This document shows, one piece after another, positions 34,592 to 44,307 of a stretch of 64,000 nt of DNA (the first letter of the stretch is position 1; the number at the start of each line of letters is the position of its first letter). The DNA lies in NCBI GenBank assembly GCA_017622135.1, contig JAGARR010000004.1, forward strand, positions 1-64,000, read 5' to 3'. The stretch is from Spirochaetaceae bacterium. Lineage in GTDB: Bacteria; Spirochaetota; Spirochaetia; Treponematales; Treponemataceae. The position numbers and the translations under genes are program-made. The notes beneath the pieces are model-generated. The model had not been told where the DNA came from and ran no database searches. It saw only the letters and a program-made list of their open reading frames with translations.

Positions 34592-35592
34592 AGGACTTCA
34601 ACCCCAGACTCTCTACCCCCATCCTCCTGCTGGTGCTGCTGGCACTGTCCCTATGCTCCCTTTTCATAGGGGTTGTGGACATCACGCCCCACACCCTGCT
34701 CTCTGGCGACAGGGGGCAGCTCCATGTATTCCTAGCCTCCCGCCTCCCCCGGCTCCTGGCGCTGCTGTGCACGGGGACGGGAATGGCCGTGGCAGGACTT
34801 GTGATGCAGCAGCTGTGCATGAACAAATTCGTCTCCCCCACCACCGGGGCAACACTCTCCTCCGCCCAGCTGGGAATCCTCCTGTCGCTGCTGTTCATGC
34901 CGAACTCGAATCTGTGGACGAGGGCCCTGTTCGCCTTTGCCCTGGCGGTGCTGGGCACCTGGCTCTTTGTGGGAATCACCCTGCGGATACAATTCAAGGA
35001 CGTGGTGATGGTTCCCCTAGTGGGCATCATGTTCGGAAACGTCATCGGGGGAGTCACCAGCTTCCTCGCCCACCGCTACGAGATGACGCAGGCCCTCTCG
35101 TCCTGGCTCACCGGCCACTTCTCGTCGGTCATCCGGGGCCGCTACGAGATTGTGTATCTAGCCCTCCCCCTGATAGTGGTGGCCTTCCTCTTCGCAAACC
35201 ACTTCAACATCGTCGGCATGGGCAGGGACTTCTCCAGGAACCTGGGCCTTGGCTACACACGGATTCTTTTCATGGGGCTCACCATTGCAGCCATGATAAC
35301 CGCCGCCATAGTGGTGGTGGTGGGCTCGGTCTCCTACATCGGACTCATTGTCCCCAACCTGGTGGCCCTCTACAAGGGGGACAAGATACGTGGCACCCTG
35401 GCCGATGTGGCCCTGGTGGGAGCCATTCTCGTGGTGCTCTGCGACATCATCGCCCGGCTGGCGATCCCTCCCTTCGAGCTGCCCATAGAACTGATTCTGG
35501 GAATCATAGGGAGTCTCATCTTCATCTGGCTGCTGCTGCACCGCCTCAGACACGGCAGGAAGTCCATTGGAGCCAAGGGAGGGAGAAGATGA
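34588..35592 (+). CDS. FecCD-family iron-chelate ABC permease 1
   Basis: 334 residues starting MKDFNPRLSTPILLLVLLAL, overlapping the Fur-like gene by 4 bases. RLPRLLALLCTGTGMAVAGLVMQQL is the FecCD signature; nine to ten membrane helices. Resembles the petrobactin/catecholate group (YclN/FatD-like). Pairs with the next permease, whose start overlaps its stop. Confidence 0.9.
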   Translation: MKDFNPRLSTPILLLVLLALSLCSLFIGVVDITPHTLLSGDRGQLHVFLASRLPRLLALLCTGTGMAVAGLVMQQLCMNKFVSPTTGATLSSAQLGILLSLLFMPNSNLWTRALFAFALAVLGTWLFVGITLRIQFKDVVMVPLVGIMFGNVIGGVTSFLAHRYEMTQALSSWLTGHFSSVIRGRYEIVYLALPLIVVAFLFANHFNIVGMGRDFSRNLGLGYTRILFMGLTIAAMITAAIVVVVGSVSYIGLIVPNLVALYKGDKIRGTLADVALVGAILVVLCDIIARLAIPPFELPIELILGIIGSLIFIWLLLHRLRHGRKSIGAKGGRR

Positions 35593-36548
35593 ACAGAAGG
35601 AAAATCCTTCTTCTGGCAGCAACGGCGGTCTTAGTGGCAGCCCTGTACATGATCTGGGGGGTGAATTTCTCCACCAGCAGGTTCGCCCTCTACTCCCTGG
35701 AGATTCGCCTGCCACGGCTCCTGTCCATGGTTGTGGTTGCCTTTGCCATCGGCACTGCCTCCATCGTGTTCCAGTCCATCATAAACAACACCCTGGTGAC
35801 ACCCTGCCTTCTGGGCATGAACTCCTTGTATACCCTGCTGCACACCGCAGTCATATTCCTGGCCGGCTCCCGGAGCCTGCTGGCTACCAACAAGGTGGTG
35901 GCCTTCATTCTGGACGCCGCCCTGATGGGAGTCACCGCCACCATCATATACAGCCACCTGTTCAAGAGGACCGGCTACAACGTGCTCTATGTGCTGCTCA
36001 TAGGCACCCTCCTGACCTCGCTGTTCTCCAGCATCCAGAACACCCTGACGAGAATCATGGATCCCACGGAGTACGACAACCTCATCGTCACCCTGGTGGC
36101 CAGCTTCAACAATGGAAGCGGCGTAGTGCTAGCGGCTGCCTCCGGCCTGCTGGCAGCCATCATCCTCCTGCTCCGGCGGGACATAGCGGTGCTCGACGTG
36201 ATAGCCCTGGGGCGGGCGCAGGCCATGAACCTGGGAGTTGACTATGACCGGGTCATCAAGCGGCTCCTCCTGGGGGTCGTCCTGGCCATCACGGTGGCCA
36301 CGGCCCTTGCAGGCCCCCTCTCCTTCATGGGGCTGATAGTGGCGAACCTTGCCCGCCAGCTGATGGGAACCTACCGCCACAAATACCTGCTCACCGCCTC
36401 CTTCCTGTTCGCCGTCATCCTCCTTGCCGGCAGCCAGCTGGCCATAGAGCAGGTCTTCTCCTACACGGTTCCTGTCAGCGTCTTCATAACCTTGGCAGGA
36501 GGAGTCTACTTCCTCTACCTCATCATGAGACAGCAGAAAAGGAGCTGA
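35589..36548 (+). CDS. FecCD-family iron-chelate ABC permease 2
   Basis: 319 residues. EIRLPRLLSMVVVAFAIGTASIVFQSIINN is the FecCD motif; the ATG overlaps the stop of the first permease. Resembles YclO/FatC-like subunits, so the channel is a heterodimer of the two permeases. GPLSFMGLIVANLARQL near residue 255 is the typical coupling region. Confidence 0.9.
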   Translation: MNRRKILLLAATAVLVAALYMIWGVNFSTSRFALYSLEIRLPRLLSMVVVAFAIGTASIVFQSIINNTLVTPCLLGMNSLYTLLHTAVIFLAGSRSLLATNKVVAFILDAALMGVTATIIYSHLFKRTGYNVLYVLLIGTLLTSLFSSIQNTLTRIMDPTEYDNLIVTLVASFNNGSGVVLAAASGLLAAIILLLRRDIAVLDVIALGRAQAMNLGVDYDRVIKRLLLGVVLAITVATALAGPLSFMGLIVANLARQLMGTYRHKYLLTASFLFAVILLAGSQLAIEQVFSYTVPVSVFITLAGGVYFLYLIMRQQKRS

Positions 36549-36551
36549 GCG

Positions 36552-37304
36552 ATGAACATAACGAACCTTACCAAGCGGTACAACCAGCAGCTTGTGGTGG
36601 ACAGCGTTGACTTCGAGATTCCCAAGGGAAGGGTTCTGTCCCTCATAGGCCCCAACGGGGCGGGAAAGTCCACCGTAATGGGAATGATTTCACGGCTTGT
36701 GGCCAAGGACAGTGGTCTCATCCAATTTGACGGAAAGGACATATCCCAGTGGAAGAGCCGGGACTTGTCCCGCCACCTCGCCATCCTGACCCAGCACAAC
36801 AACATACAGATGAAGCTGACGGTGCGGGAGCTGGTTGCCTTCGGACGCTTTCCCTGGTCAGGAGGCCGACTCACCCGGCAGGACCACAAGATCATAGACG
36901 ACGCCATCGCCTACATGGAGCTCGGCCAGCTGCAGGATCAGTTCATTGACGAGCTGTCTGGAGGACAGCGGCAGCGGGCATACATAGCCATGGTCATTGC
37001 CCAGGACACCGGCTACGTGCTTCTGGACGAGCCCACCAACAACCTCGACATCTACCATGCCTCCGCAATGATGCGGACGGTGCGGCGGCTCTGCGACGAC
37101 CTGGGAAAGACCATCGTCATGGTCCTCCACGAAATAAACTATGCGGCCTTCTACTCGGACTACATCTGCGCCTTTGTGGAGGGGAAAGTCCAGGCATTCG
37201 GCACTGTCCATGAGGTGATGACCCAGGAGCGGCTGCGCAAAATATACAACGTCGACTTCGAGATGATGGAGATTCAGGGAAAACCCCTGTCCATATATTA
37301 CTGA
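36552..37304 (+). CDS. Iron-chelate ABC transporter ATP-binding protein
   Basis: 250 residues. Walker A GPNGAGKST at 34-42, signature LSGGQRQRAYIAMVIAQ, Walker B YVLLDEPTNNLD, and the switch His in VMVLHEINYA. Powers the two upstream permeases. Begins 3 bases after the second permease; YclP/FatE-like. Confidence 0.95.
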   Translation: MNITNLTKRYNQQLVVDSVDFEIPKGRVLSLIGPNGAGKSTVMGMISRLVAKDSGLIQFDGKDISQWKSRDLSRHLAILTQHNNIQMKLTVRELVAFGRFPWSGGRLTRQDHKIIDDAIAYMELGQLQDQFIDELSGGQRQRAYIAMVIAQDTGYVLLDEPTNNLDIYHASAMMRTVRRLCDDLGKTIVMVLHEINYAAFYSDYICAFVEGKVQAFGTVHEVMTQERLRKIYNVDFEMMEIQGKPLSIYY

Positions 37305-37321
37305 TGTACAAGGAGAACACT

Positions 37322-38341
37322 ATGAAACGAAAATCACAGGACATCTTGTCCCTGGCACGGAGGGGAATCCTCCTGCTGGCCCTGCCCATGGTCATTGCCG
37401 CCACTGGCTGCCAGAAGAAGCAGGCGGCGGATTCACAGCATGGAACCGTCACTATCACCAGCCTGAACGGATCGAGGGAGGCCGTTCCCCTGGAGGTTCC
37501 CCTGAACCCCCAGCGTGTGGCCGTGCTGGACATGGCGGCCCTGGACATACTGGACAACCTCGGCCTGGGAGACCGGGTGGTGGGATGTGCCGCCACCTCG
37601 CTGGAGTATCTGGAGAAGTATCCCCAACGGCAGAGAATGGCCAACCTGGGAACAATCAAGACCGCCGACATGGAGGCCGTCATGGAGTGCCAGCCCCAAC
37701 TCATCTTCATCGGCGGGAGACTTGCCTCCTCCTACGACGCCCTGAGCCGGATCGCCCCGGTGGTCTACCTGCAGACAGACCCGCAGCTGGGGGTGTTCGA
37801 CTCCATCAGGGCAAATGCAGCCACCATCGCCACCATATTCGGCCTTCAGGACACCGCTTCCCAAATCATGGACGGCTACCATTCGCGGATTGCCGCCCTG
37901 CAGCAGGAAAGCCAGGGGAAGACAGCCCTCATTGCCCTGTGCACCAACGGTGGCCTCAACATCCTGGGAGACCAGGGCAGGTGCTCCATCATCGGCAGGG
38001 AGATAGGCTTCTCCAACCTTGGCAACGGCTATGCCGCCCAGCGGGAGGCCAGAAAGGACAAGGCCAACAGCTCCCACGGCAATGAAATCTCCTTCGAGTA
38101 CATACTGGTTCATGACCCCGACTACCTCTTCGTCCTCGACAGGGATGCGGCCATAGGAACCAACGGTGCAAAGCTGGCAAGGGACATTCTGGAGAACGAG
38201 CTTGTAATGGACACCTCCGTCTACCGCAACGGAAACATCGTCTACCTGAACTATCCGGGAATCTGGTACACGGCGGAGGGTGGCATCACAGCCCTTGACT
38301 ACATGCTCAAGGACATAGAGTCAGCCATCCTCCCTGAATGA
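37322..38341 (+). CDS. Iron-chelate substrate-binding lipoprotein
   Basis: 339 residues from the ATG at 37322, set by AAGGAG upstream. Lipobox ATGC at Cys30. Class III binding protein fold: VAVLDMAALDILDNLGLGDRVVG, PQLIFIGGRLASSYDALS, NLNILGDQGRCSIIGREIGF-type region and PDYLFVLDRDAAIG. Captures the chelate after the receptor and passes it to the permeases; YclQ/FatB-like. Confidence 0.9.
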   Translation: MKRKSQDILSLARRGILLLALPMVIAATGCQKKQAADSQHGTVTITSLNGSREAVPLEVPLNPQRVAVLDMAALDILDNLGLGDRVVGCAATSLEYLEKYPQRQRMANLGTIKTADMEAVMECQPQLIFIGGRLASSYDALSRIAPVVYLQTDPQLGVFDSIRANAATIATIFGLQDTASQIMDGYHSRIAALQQESQGKTALIALCTNGGLNILGDQGRCSIIGREIGFSNLGNGYAAQREARKDKANSSHGNEISFEYILVHDPDYLFVLDRDAAIGTNGAKLARDILENELVMDTSVYRNGNIVYLNYPGIWYTAEGGITALDYMLKDIESAILPE

Positions 38342-38345
38342 CGGG

Positions 38346-38891
38346 ATGCTACAGATGGAAATGATTGAATTCATAGACAGGGGCGGCCCCATCAACTGGG
38401 TGCTCTTCGGACTGCTGTGCTTCTGCTTCTGCCAGTGCCTGGAGAGGGGCATCTACTTCATCTCCACCCGCCGGGGAAGCAGAAGGGACGTTCTCCTCCG
38501 GCTGGCCCAGCGGGACATCGAGCTGGAGGGCCTTGATTCGCTTCGTCGGCAGCGGGAGCTGGAAAAGACCGGCGGGCTGCTCTACCACGAGATGAACCGG
38601 GGGATGTGGTTCCTGAACTTCACCGGCTCCATAGCCCCCTCCCTAGGACTGCTGGGAACCGTCATCGGGCTCATCAGCGCCTTCGGGAAGATGGCCGAGG
38701 CAGGAGGAAACGTGAACATACAGGATCTTTCCGCAGGAATCTGGGAGGCAATGCTCACCACCGCCTTCGGCATGACCATATCCATCCCCGCCCTGCTGTG
38801 CTACCGGGCCTACCGCCGCATCATCGAGAAGCGGATGATGGCCCTGAGCATGTACGACAGCCCCGTCGGGCAGGAGGCACATGATGCTTGA
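38346..38891 (+). CDS. exbB: ExbB/TolQ-type proton channel subunit
   Basis: 181 residues, shorter than E. coli ExbB. Helix at about 15-35, a cytoplasmic stretch, then the MotA/TolQ/ExbB core IAPSLGLLGTVIGLISAFG and WEAMLTTAFGMTISIPALL. Harnesses the proton gradient for TonB. Overlaps exbD by 11 bases. The start could instead be the ATG at 38355. Confidence 0.92.
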   Translation: MLQMEMIEFIDRGGPINWVLFGLLCFCFCQCLERGIYFISTRRGSRRDVLLRLAQRDIELEGLDSLRRQRELEKTGGLLYHEMNRGMWFLNFTGSIAPSLGLLGTVIGLISAFGKMAEAGGNVNIQDLSAGIWEAMLTTAFGMTISIPALLCYRAYRRIIEKRMMALSMYDSPVGQEAHDA

Positions 38892-39285
38892 CCTGGGCAG
38901 ATGGGACAGACAATCCGAGGAGATGGAGGTGAACATCACCTCCATGATAGATGTAATCTTCATCCTGCTGATCTTCTTCATGGTGTCAACCCAGTTCAAG
39001 CGGAACAGCCTGCCCCTGGACCTGCCACGCAGCGAGAATAGCAGCCAGCAGGAGACAGTCCTGGTGCTCTCCGTCACTGGAACCAGCCTTGAGCTGGACG
39101 GAAGCGTGTTGGCTCTGGAGGAGCTGGAGCCACGGCTGGCCGCCAGCTATGCCGAGAATCCAGAGCTTACCCTGTCGCTGGAATGCCACAAGAGCGTTGC
39201 GTTCCAGCGGGTGGTGGATGTCCTCACCAGGATACAGGCCGCAGGAATCAGCAGGATAGGAATCATCCATGAAGCGGTGGATTAG
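38881..39285 (+). CDS. exbD: ExbD/TolR-type subunit
   Basis: 134 residues. VNITSMIDVIFILLIFFMVS has the conserved membrane Asp (SMIDV) that carries protons, followed by a periplasmic domain. Works with ExbB and TonB. Overlaps tonB by 17 bases. Confidence 0.93.
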   Translation: MMLDLGRWDRQSEEMEVNITSMIDVIFILLIFFMVSTQFKRNSLPLDLPRSENSSQQETVLVLSVTGTSLELDGSVLALEELEPRLAASYAENPELTLSLECHKSVAFQRVVDVLTRIQAAGISRIGIIHEAVD

Positions 39286-39958
39286 CTCAGCCTGCTGTAC
39301 CCTCTGCCTGGTGGTGGCGGCCCTCCTGCTGCCGGTCTGGAGCCATCCCCAGCAGCCCTTGGGGGAGGGAGCCCCAACAGACAAAAGCACCGCCTCCACT
39401 GTAGCCCTCATCCAGCGGGTGGCCGCCCCGCCGCCGCCAGTGGTGCAGGCGCCACCCTCCCCCCCACCGCTGCCGCCACACCTTCCCACTGTTCCCAGCA
39501 GGGAGGAGGTTCCCCCGGAGCCTGTGGCGGACACGGCAGAGACGGCAGAGGAGCCGCTTCAGAAGGAACCACTTTCAGAGGATACCTCGGCCTCTGCACC
39601 GGCAGCTACAGGCAGCGCCACCACCGGCACTCACCAGGATGCAGCCCTGGACGGGAGCAGCGCCACTGACCCGGCGGCCCTCCAGTACCGGCAGTATGTC
39701 CTGGCCCGCATCGCCTCCAAGAAAGCCTACCCCAGGAATGCCCGCACCAGGGGGCAGGAGGGACGTGTCCGGCTGCAGGTTGTCATAGACCCCGACGGCA
39801 GGGTGGTGGACTGCCAGATGGTGTCCCCCAGTCCCCACTCGCTGCTGAACGAGGCGAGCCTCCTGGCGGTGGAGCGGGCAGCCCCCTTCAAGAAAATGCC
39901 TGCCGGCATGGACAGGCTCACCCTCACCTTTGCCATTGACTACAGCCTCACGGACTGA
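39269..39958 (+). CDS. tonB: TonB energy-transducing protein
   Basis: 229 residues: membrane anchor at about 8-25, a proline-rich stretch (APPPPVVQAPPSPPPLPPHL), an Ala/Glu linker, and a C-terminal TonB domain (KAYPRNARTRGQEGRVRLQV, VDCQMVSPSPHSLLNEASLL). Transfers energy across the periplasm to the receptor encoded at 32064-34115. Last gene of the operon. No terminator was seen before the right repeat. Confidence 0.93.
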   Translation: MKRWISSACCTLCLVVAALLLPVWSHPQQPLGEGAPTDKSTASTVALIQRVAAPPPPVVQAPPSPPPLPPHLPTVPSREEVPPEPVADTAETAEEPLQKEPLSEDTSASAPAATGSATTGTHQDAALDGSSATDPAALQYRQYVLARIASKKAYPRNARTRGQEGRVRLQVVIDPDGRVVDCQMVSPSPHSLLNEASLLAVERAAPFKKMPAGMDRLTLTFAIDYSLTD

Positions 39959-39990
39959 CCTACCCAGGTGATACAAATGAGGAAGCTGTT

Positions 39991-40101
39991 CCTTGCATGA
40001 AGATACATTTACCTATATACTAGTGCCATGAAGAAAACAATTTTGTCATTCCTGCTTTGCATGCTGTGCTTTGCGGCCTTTGCCACGGAGCCAGCCACTG
40101 C
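39991..40101 (+). repeat. Right flanking repeat of the island
   Basis: Partner of 31878-31989. Contains the promoter and first 74 coding bases of the intact M23 gene. The pair bounds the whole TonB locus, about 8.1 kb apart. Confidence 0.95.
39993..40021 (+). promoter_or_regulatory. Promoter of the M23 gene, likely giving a leaderless mRNA
   Basis: TTGCAT (39993-39998), 17 bases, TATACT (40016-40021). The ATG follows the -10 box by only 6 bases and no ribosome-binding site is present, so transcription probably starts at the start codon. Confidence 0.65.
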
Positions 40102-40996
40102 TGTATTTACTGGCGAGGACTATTCCATCTACGTGACGTACTCAGAAAGCATCCAGCCAGGAGACCCCCTCTGTGTCCGCATGGACTTCACCCCCTCCCG
40201 AAAGACCATGAAGGAGCCCGGTGGTTTCACCCAGGCGGTGCTGCTCTTTGGAGAGAAGCGCAAGGCAGACTTCTTTGTGCTGAGTGGTCGACAAGATTCC
40301 AACGGTGCCATTTCCCTCTGCGGAATGGTTCCCATCTCCACTTATCAGGAGACAGGGATCTACGATGCCACCATCATGTACAGTGCCTACGGACGGGAAT
40401 TCATGAAGTTCACCCTGCCCGTTTCCGTGGAGCCGAAGGATTTTATCAGCGAGACTCTGGAGTTGGACAATCGGAACACCTCCATCAAGACCGACACAAG
40501 CACCACCCGCATGAACCAGATAGACAGACTCAACGAGATCCTATACACGGTAAATACCGACGCAGTCCATCAGAAGAAGCCCTTCACTGCTCCCACCACC
40601 GCCACCCGCCGCACCTCCTTCTTTGGAGACCGCCGTGTGTACGCCTATACTGGCGGTGGCAGTTCCACCAGCCTCCACTACGGCATTGACTACGGCATTC
40701 CCACCGGCTCCCCGGTGGCAGCCTGCGGGGCAGGACGGGTGGTGATGGCGGAGGACAGGATTTCCACCGGATGGAGCGTGGTGATCGAGCACATGCCTGG
40801 GCTCTACAGCCTCTACTATCACCTTGACTCGCTGGATGTGAAGGTGGGCCAAATGGTGAAGGCTGGAGATGGAATCGGAGTGTCGGGAGCCACTGGCCTG
40901 GCCACTGGTCCCCACCTCCACTGGGAGGTACGGCTCAATGGTGAGGCCGTGAACCCCGACTTCTTTACAGAGGAAAGCTTCTTATATTTCCAGTAA
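40028..40996 (+). CDS. M23-family peptidase (LytM-type), secreted
   Basis: 322 residues with a signal peptide (about 1-20). The C-terminal LytM domain has the zinc ligands: His217 and Asp221 in LHYGIDYG, and HLHWE with His298. The middle region (25-200) is beta-rich and unassigned. Cleaves peptidoglycan peptide bridges or controls such enzymes in the periplasm. Its 5' end is duplicated at 31916. The 3' end overlaps the ligA 3' end by 15 bases on the opposite strand. Confidence 0.92.
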   Translation: MKKTILSFLLCMLCFAAFATEPATAVFTGEDYSIYVTYSESIQPGDPLCVRMDFTPSRKTMKEPGGFTQAVLLFGEKRKADFFVLSGRQDSNGAISLCGMVPISTYQETGIYDATIMYSAYGREFMKFTLPVSVEPKDFISETLELDNRNTSIKTDTSTTRMNQIDRLNEILYTVNTDAVHQKKPFTAPTTATRRTSFFGDRRVYAYTGGGSSTSLHYGIDYGIPTGSPVAACGAGRVVMAEDRISTGWSVVIEHMPGLYSLYYHLDSLDVKVGQMVKAGDGIGVSGATGLATGPHLHWEVRLNGEAVNPDFFTEESFLYFQ

Positions 40997-42919
40997 TTTG
41001 TTGAAGGCCGCCTCGTCAATGACGGGAATTCCCAGCTGGGCGGCCTTCTTGTTCTTTGATGAGCCGGAGCTGGTGTCGTTGGTCACCAGGTAGGACAGGC
41101 CCTTCACCACCGATGACTTGGTGGTGCCTCCCCGCTCCTTCACCAGTTGCTCCGCCTGGCTTCTCTTGATGGAAAGCTCCCCAGTAAAGCAGAAGGACAA
41201 TCCTGCTAGAGAACCTCCAGATGCGGCCTCCTTCACGGTAATGAGGCCCCGGTCCACCAGGGCCAGCATCTGCTCCCTGTTGTCCGCCAAGCCCTGCACA
41301 AGATTCTCCGCCGTAATCTCCCCAAACCCATTGACTGCGCTGATGTCCTCGACTGTGGCGGCCAGCAGCTTCTCCAAGGTGGAAAAACCTGCGTCGGTGA
41401 GGCGTTCCATCAGGGTCTCACCAATTCCCTCTATATCAAGACCCGCCACAAAGGCCGCCAAGCTAATGGTGCTGTGGCTGGCCAGTGACTTGATGACCTT
41501 CTTGGCTCCCAAAGACTCCTTTTCCTTGGAGATGCTCTCCTGATTCAGGAAGAAGGGAGTCAGGTCGGCCTCCGTCAGCTGGTAGAGGGACAGGATGGAA
41601 TCCACCTTGTGGGCTTGGAATAGGGAGTTCAGCAGGGTGGTACCAAAGTCCCTGATATCCAGCACGGAAATCCATTTTTCAAGCTGGTGGAGCAGCTTTT
41701 TGGGGCATTCCCTGTTGGGACAATATAGGCGGGTTCCCTCGTCCACCAGGGGGGCATGGCAGGTGCCACAACGGGTGGGGAATGCGATGTCGTGCACATC
41801 CTCCTCCACAGCCCTTCCCTCCGAAGCCGGTACCACCGCCTCAATCTTTGGGATGATCTCCCCCCGCTTGGTCACCACCACATGACTGCCAATCCGGACA
41901 CCCAGACTGCGGATGGTGTTGGGATTCACCAGGCTGGCACGCTTTACCGTGGTGCCCGCCAGCTCCACCGGATCAAAGAGACCCACCGGCGTGTAGGTGG
42001 CCCCCGACTCGCTCCACTCCACCTGCCGCAGGATGGACACCGCCTCCTCCAAGCTGAACTTGAAGGCAATCTGCCGTTCGGGACGGGCACGGGTGGCATC
42101 CTCCAGATTGATGAACCGCTCCTTCACCACCAAGCCGTCAATGTCGTAGGGCAGCTGAGGCCGTTGTTCCATCACCTGACCACGATAGTCTATGACTTCC
42201 TGTACCGACCTACAGATTACCAGAGGAACGGTAAAAAAGCCGCAGGCCTTGAGCCAGGACAGCTTTTCCTCCTCGTCCACAAAGCTATGGTTTTGGAAGA
42301 GGCCGTCGTAGCAGATGACCTGCAGGTGTTGGCTGCCCTCCCCGTCCTTCCGTTTCATGAGGCCATTGGCGGCATTGCGGCAATTGGCCTTGTCGGAATA
42401 GAATTCCTGGTGGACCTGCCGCGTCATGATGACCTCACCCCGGATGCCACCGGTAAGGGGCTGGAGCCGCCCATCCAGCTCCAGCCGGGGAAGCACTCCC
42501 TGCATCCTGCGGGCATTGGCAGTGATGTCGTCCCCCACAGTACCATTGCCCCGGGTGACGGCCCGCACAAAGACGCCTCCGTCATACTGCAGCTCCAGGC
42601 TGGCACCATCCAGCTTGTACTCCACCAGATACTCGTCGTAGGGATGCTTTTCCGTCCAGGCGGTGAATTCCTCCGGGTTGGCGGCCTTGTCCTGACTGCC
42701 CATGGGAATGCGGTGGCGGGCCTTGGCAAAGCTGCCGGAATCGGCTCCCACCCGGTGGAGGATGGGATTGGCGGGATCCAGCATTTTCAGCTCGTCCCAC
42801 AACTGGTCGAATGCAGCGTCGGTCACCAGGGGGTCGCCGTTGTAGTAGGCGTCCTGGTATCGCTCCACCAGCTGCTCCAGCTCTTGGATTCGAGCTGTCT
42901 CAAACAGGTCTTTCGCCAT
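40982..42919 (-). CDS. ligA: NAD-dependent DNA ligase
   Basis: 645 residues from the ATG at 42919, six bases after AGGAGG; earlier ATGs are too close to it. Adenylation Lys102 in [16 protein letters not shown], then [15 protein letters not shown], a four-Cys zinc finger ([14 protein letters not shown]), helix-hairpin-helix repeats, and a C-terminal BRCT domain ([16 protein letters not shown]). Seals nicks in DNA replication and repair. Overlaps trmB by 20 bases; order trmB-ligA in transcription. Confidence 0.96.
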   Translation of the reverse strand: MAKDLFETARIQELEQLVERYQDAYYNGDPLVTDAAFDQLWDELKMLDPANPILHRVGADSGSFAKARHRIPMGSQDKAANPEEFTAWTEKHPYDEYLVEYKLDGASLELQYDGGVFVRAVTRGNGTVGDDITANARRMQGVLPRLELDGRLQPLTGGIRGEVIMTRQVHQEFYSDKANCRNAANGLMKRKDGEGSQHLQVICYDGLFQNHSFVDEEEKLSWLKACGFFTVPLVICRSVQEVIDYRGQVMEQRPQLPYDIDGLVVKERFINLEDATRARPERQIAFKFSLEEAVSILRQVEWSESGATYTPVGLFDPVELAGTTVKRASLVNPNTIRSLGVRIGSHVVVTKRGEIIPKIEAVVPASEGRAVEEDVHDIAFPTRCGTCHAPLVDEGTRLYCPNRECPKKLLHQLEKWISVLDIRDFGTTLLNSLFQAHKVDSILSLYQLTEADLTPFFLNQESISKEKESLGAKKVIKSLASHSTISLAAFVAGLDIEGIGETLMERLTDAGFSTLEKLLAATVEDISAVNGFGEITAENLVQGLADNREQMLALVDRGLITVKEAASGGSLAGLSFCFTGELSIKRSQAEQLVKERGGTTKSSVVKGLSYLVTNDTSSGSSKNKKAAQLGIPVIDEAAFNKLLEI

Positions 42920-43619
42920 GCTCATCCTCCTGACGGACAAAGAACAATTCCCGGATCACGTGGGTTTTGTCCAGTCCCTTCTCCTCGAACCGGGTTTCCG
43001 GCCGCCACTCCTGATGGGGTGCGAATCCCTGGTACTTGTTCTTGAGGCCGGGAGTCTGCTCCAGCTGTTCCAGGGCGAATTCAGCGTAGGGCTCCCAGTC
43101 GGTAGCCATGTACAGATAGCCCCCCGGCACCAGCTTTTTGGCCAGCAGGTCGGTGCGGGGCCGCTGAACCAACCGCCGCTTGTGGTGCTTCTTTTTCTGC
43201 CAAGGATCGGGAAAGAAGATGTGGAAGGCCGCAACGGAACCATCGGGGACCATGGTCTCCAAAACCTCCAGAGCGTCGTGCTGGATGATGAAGATGTTCT
43301 CCAGATTGCGGCGGCGGATCTCGCCCAAAAGCTTTCCCACCCCCGGACGGTGCACCTCCAGCCCCAGGTAGTTTGTCTGCGGATTGGCCTCCGCAATGAG
43401 GGCCGTAGCCTTTCCCATGCCAAATCCAATCTCCACCACAACGTCGTTGGTATTACCGAAAACCTGACAGTAGTCCAGCAGGGCCTCACCGTAGGGAATG
43501 CACCAGCGGCCGGAAAGCTCCTGGTAGTCCTTCTGCTGGGTGGCAGTCATGCGGCCGGCCCGCAGCACAAAGGTCTTGATGGTGCGGTGAAAATTTGGCT
43601 GGGTGGTATCTGTGTCCAT
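42900..43619 (-). CDS. trmB: tRNA (guanine-N7-)-methyltransferase
   Basis: 239 residues from the ATG at 43619 (AGGAGAATAAACCC upstream), not the longer frame. [20 protein letters not shown] is the SAM-binding motif, and [15 protein letters not shown] is the TrmB signature. Makes m7G46 in tRNA. Between a lipoprotein gene and ligA on the same strand. Confidence 0.96.
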   Translation of the reverse strand: MDTDTTQPNFHRTIKTFVLRAGRMTATQQKDYQELSGRWCIPYGEALLDYCQVFGNTNDVVVEIGFGMGKATALIAEANPQTNYLGLEVHRPGVGKLLGEIRRRNLENIFIIQHDALEVLETMVPDGSVAAFHIFFPDPWQKKKHHKRRLVQRPRTDLLAKKLVPGGYLYMATDWEPYAEFALEQLEQTPGLKNKYQGFAPHQEWRPETRFEEKGLDKTHVIRELFFVRQEDEHGERPV

Positions 43620-43623
43620 GGGT

Positions 43624-44307
43624 TTATTCTCCTGATTCAATGTTTTGCGGTGGCAGCAGGTAGCGGACCTGACGGCTGGGATAGTCCAAGCAGAGCCGGA
43701 GGGATTTGGCGTCGCTGTAATCCTTCTGGATGTCCGCCAGGACTTCCCAATTGGATCGTGCCTTGTCCAGGAACAAAAGCTTACCCTGACCATCCCTTCC
43801 TTCATAGACCGCTATCTTCCGAAGAGGCTCTGTAGGCTGGGCAGACTCCTCCTGCTCTCCTTTCTTTTCCAGAACAGGCTGGTCCAGTGGCAGACCATCC
43901 ACAGCACTGTAATTGAGGGAAAAGCCGCCTGTAGTGGACTTGCCGGCCAAATCGTTGTAGACAACACCATACTCTCCGGTGGGAATGGGCGAGAAATAGG
44001 GAGGCAGCAGGTTTGCAGAGCCAGCCTTGACCATGGAACCGTTGTAGACCACCAGGGGGCTTTCAACCCTCCACTGGATGCCTGTCGCCTGATGAGTCAC
44101 CACAAGATTCATGATCCGCTCCGTTCCCTCTGACTCCTGGACAAAGACAGCCAGCCGTTGCCGGGGAGCCTCCTGGGGATGGTCATACTCGTACACCACC
44201 GTGGTCTCCACAACAACCAAGGCAGGAGGAGCATCGGAGCATCCAGAAAAAAACAGCAGGACACAGGAAACGGAAATGCTCAGTATGAAGGGGAACCAGG
44301 CTCTCAT
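43624..44307 (-). CDS. Lipoprotein of unknown function
   Basis: 227 residues; the ATG at 44307 overlaps the stop of the upstream gene (TGATG). Signal peptide ends LLFFSGC (Cys23). The body is beta-rich ([40 protein letters not shown]) with no motif I recognise. Lies between the 388-residue gene and trmB, in the same transcription unit. Confidence 0.7.
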   Translation of the reverse strand: MRAWFPFILSISVSCVLLFFSGCSDAPPALVVVETTVVYEYDHPQEAPRQRLAVFVQESEGTERIMNLVVTHQATGIQWRVESPLVVYNGSMVKAGSANLLPPYFSPIPTGEYGVVYNDLAGKSTTGGFSLNYSAVDGLPLDQPVLEKKGEQEESAQPTEPLRKIAVYEGRDGQGKLLFLDKARSNWEVLADIQKDYSDAKSLRLCLDYPSRQVRYLLPPQNIESGE

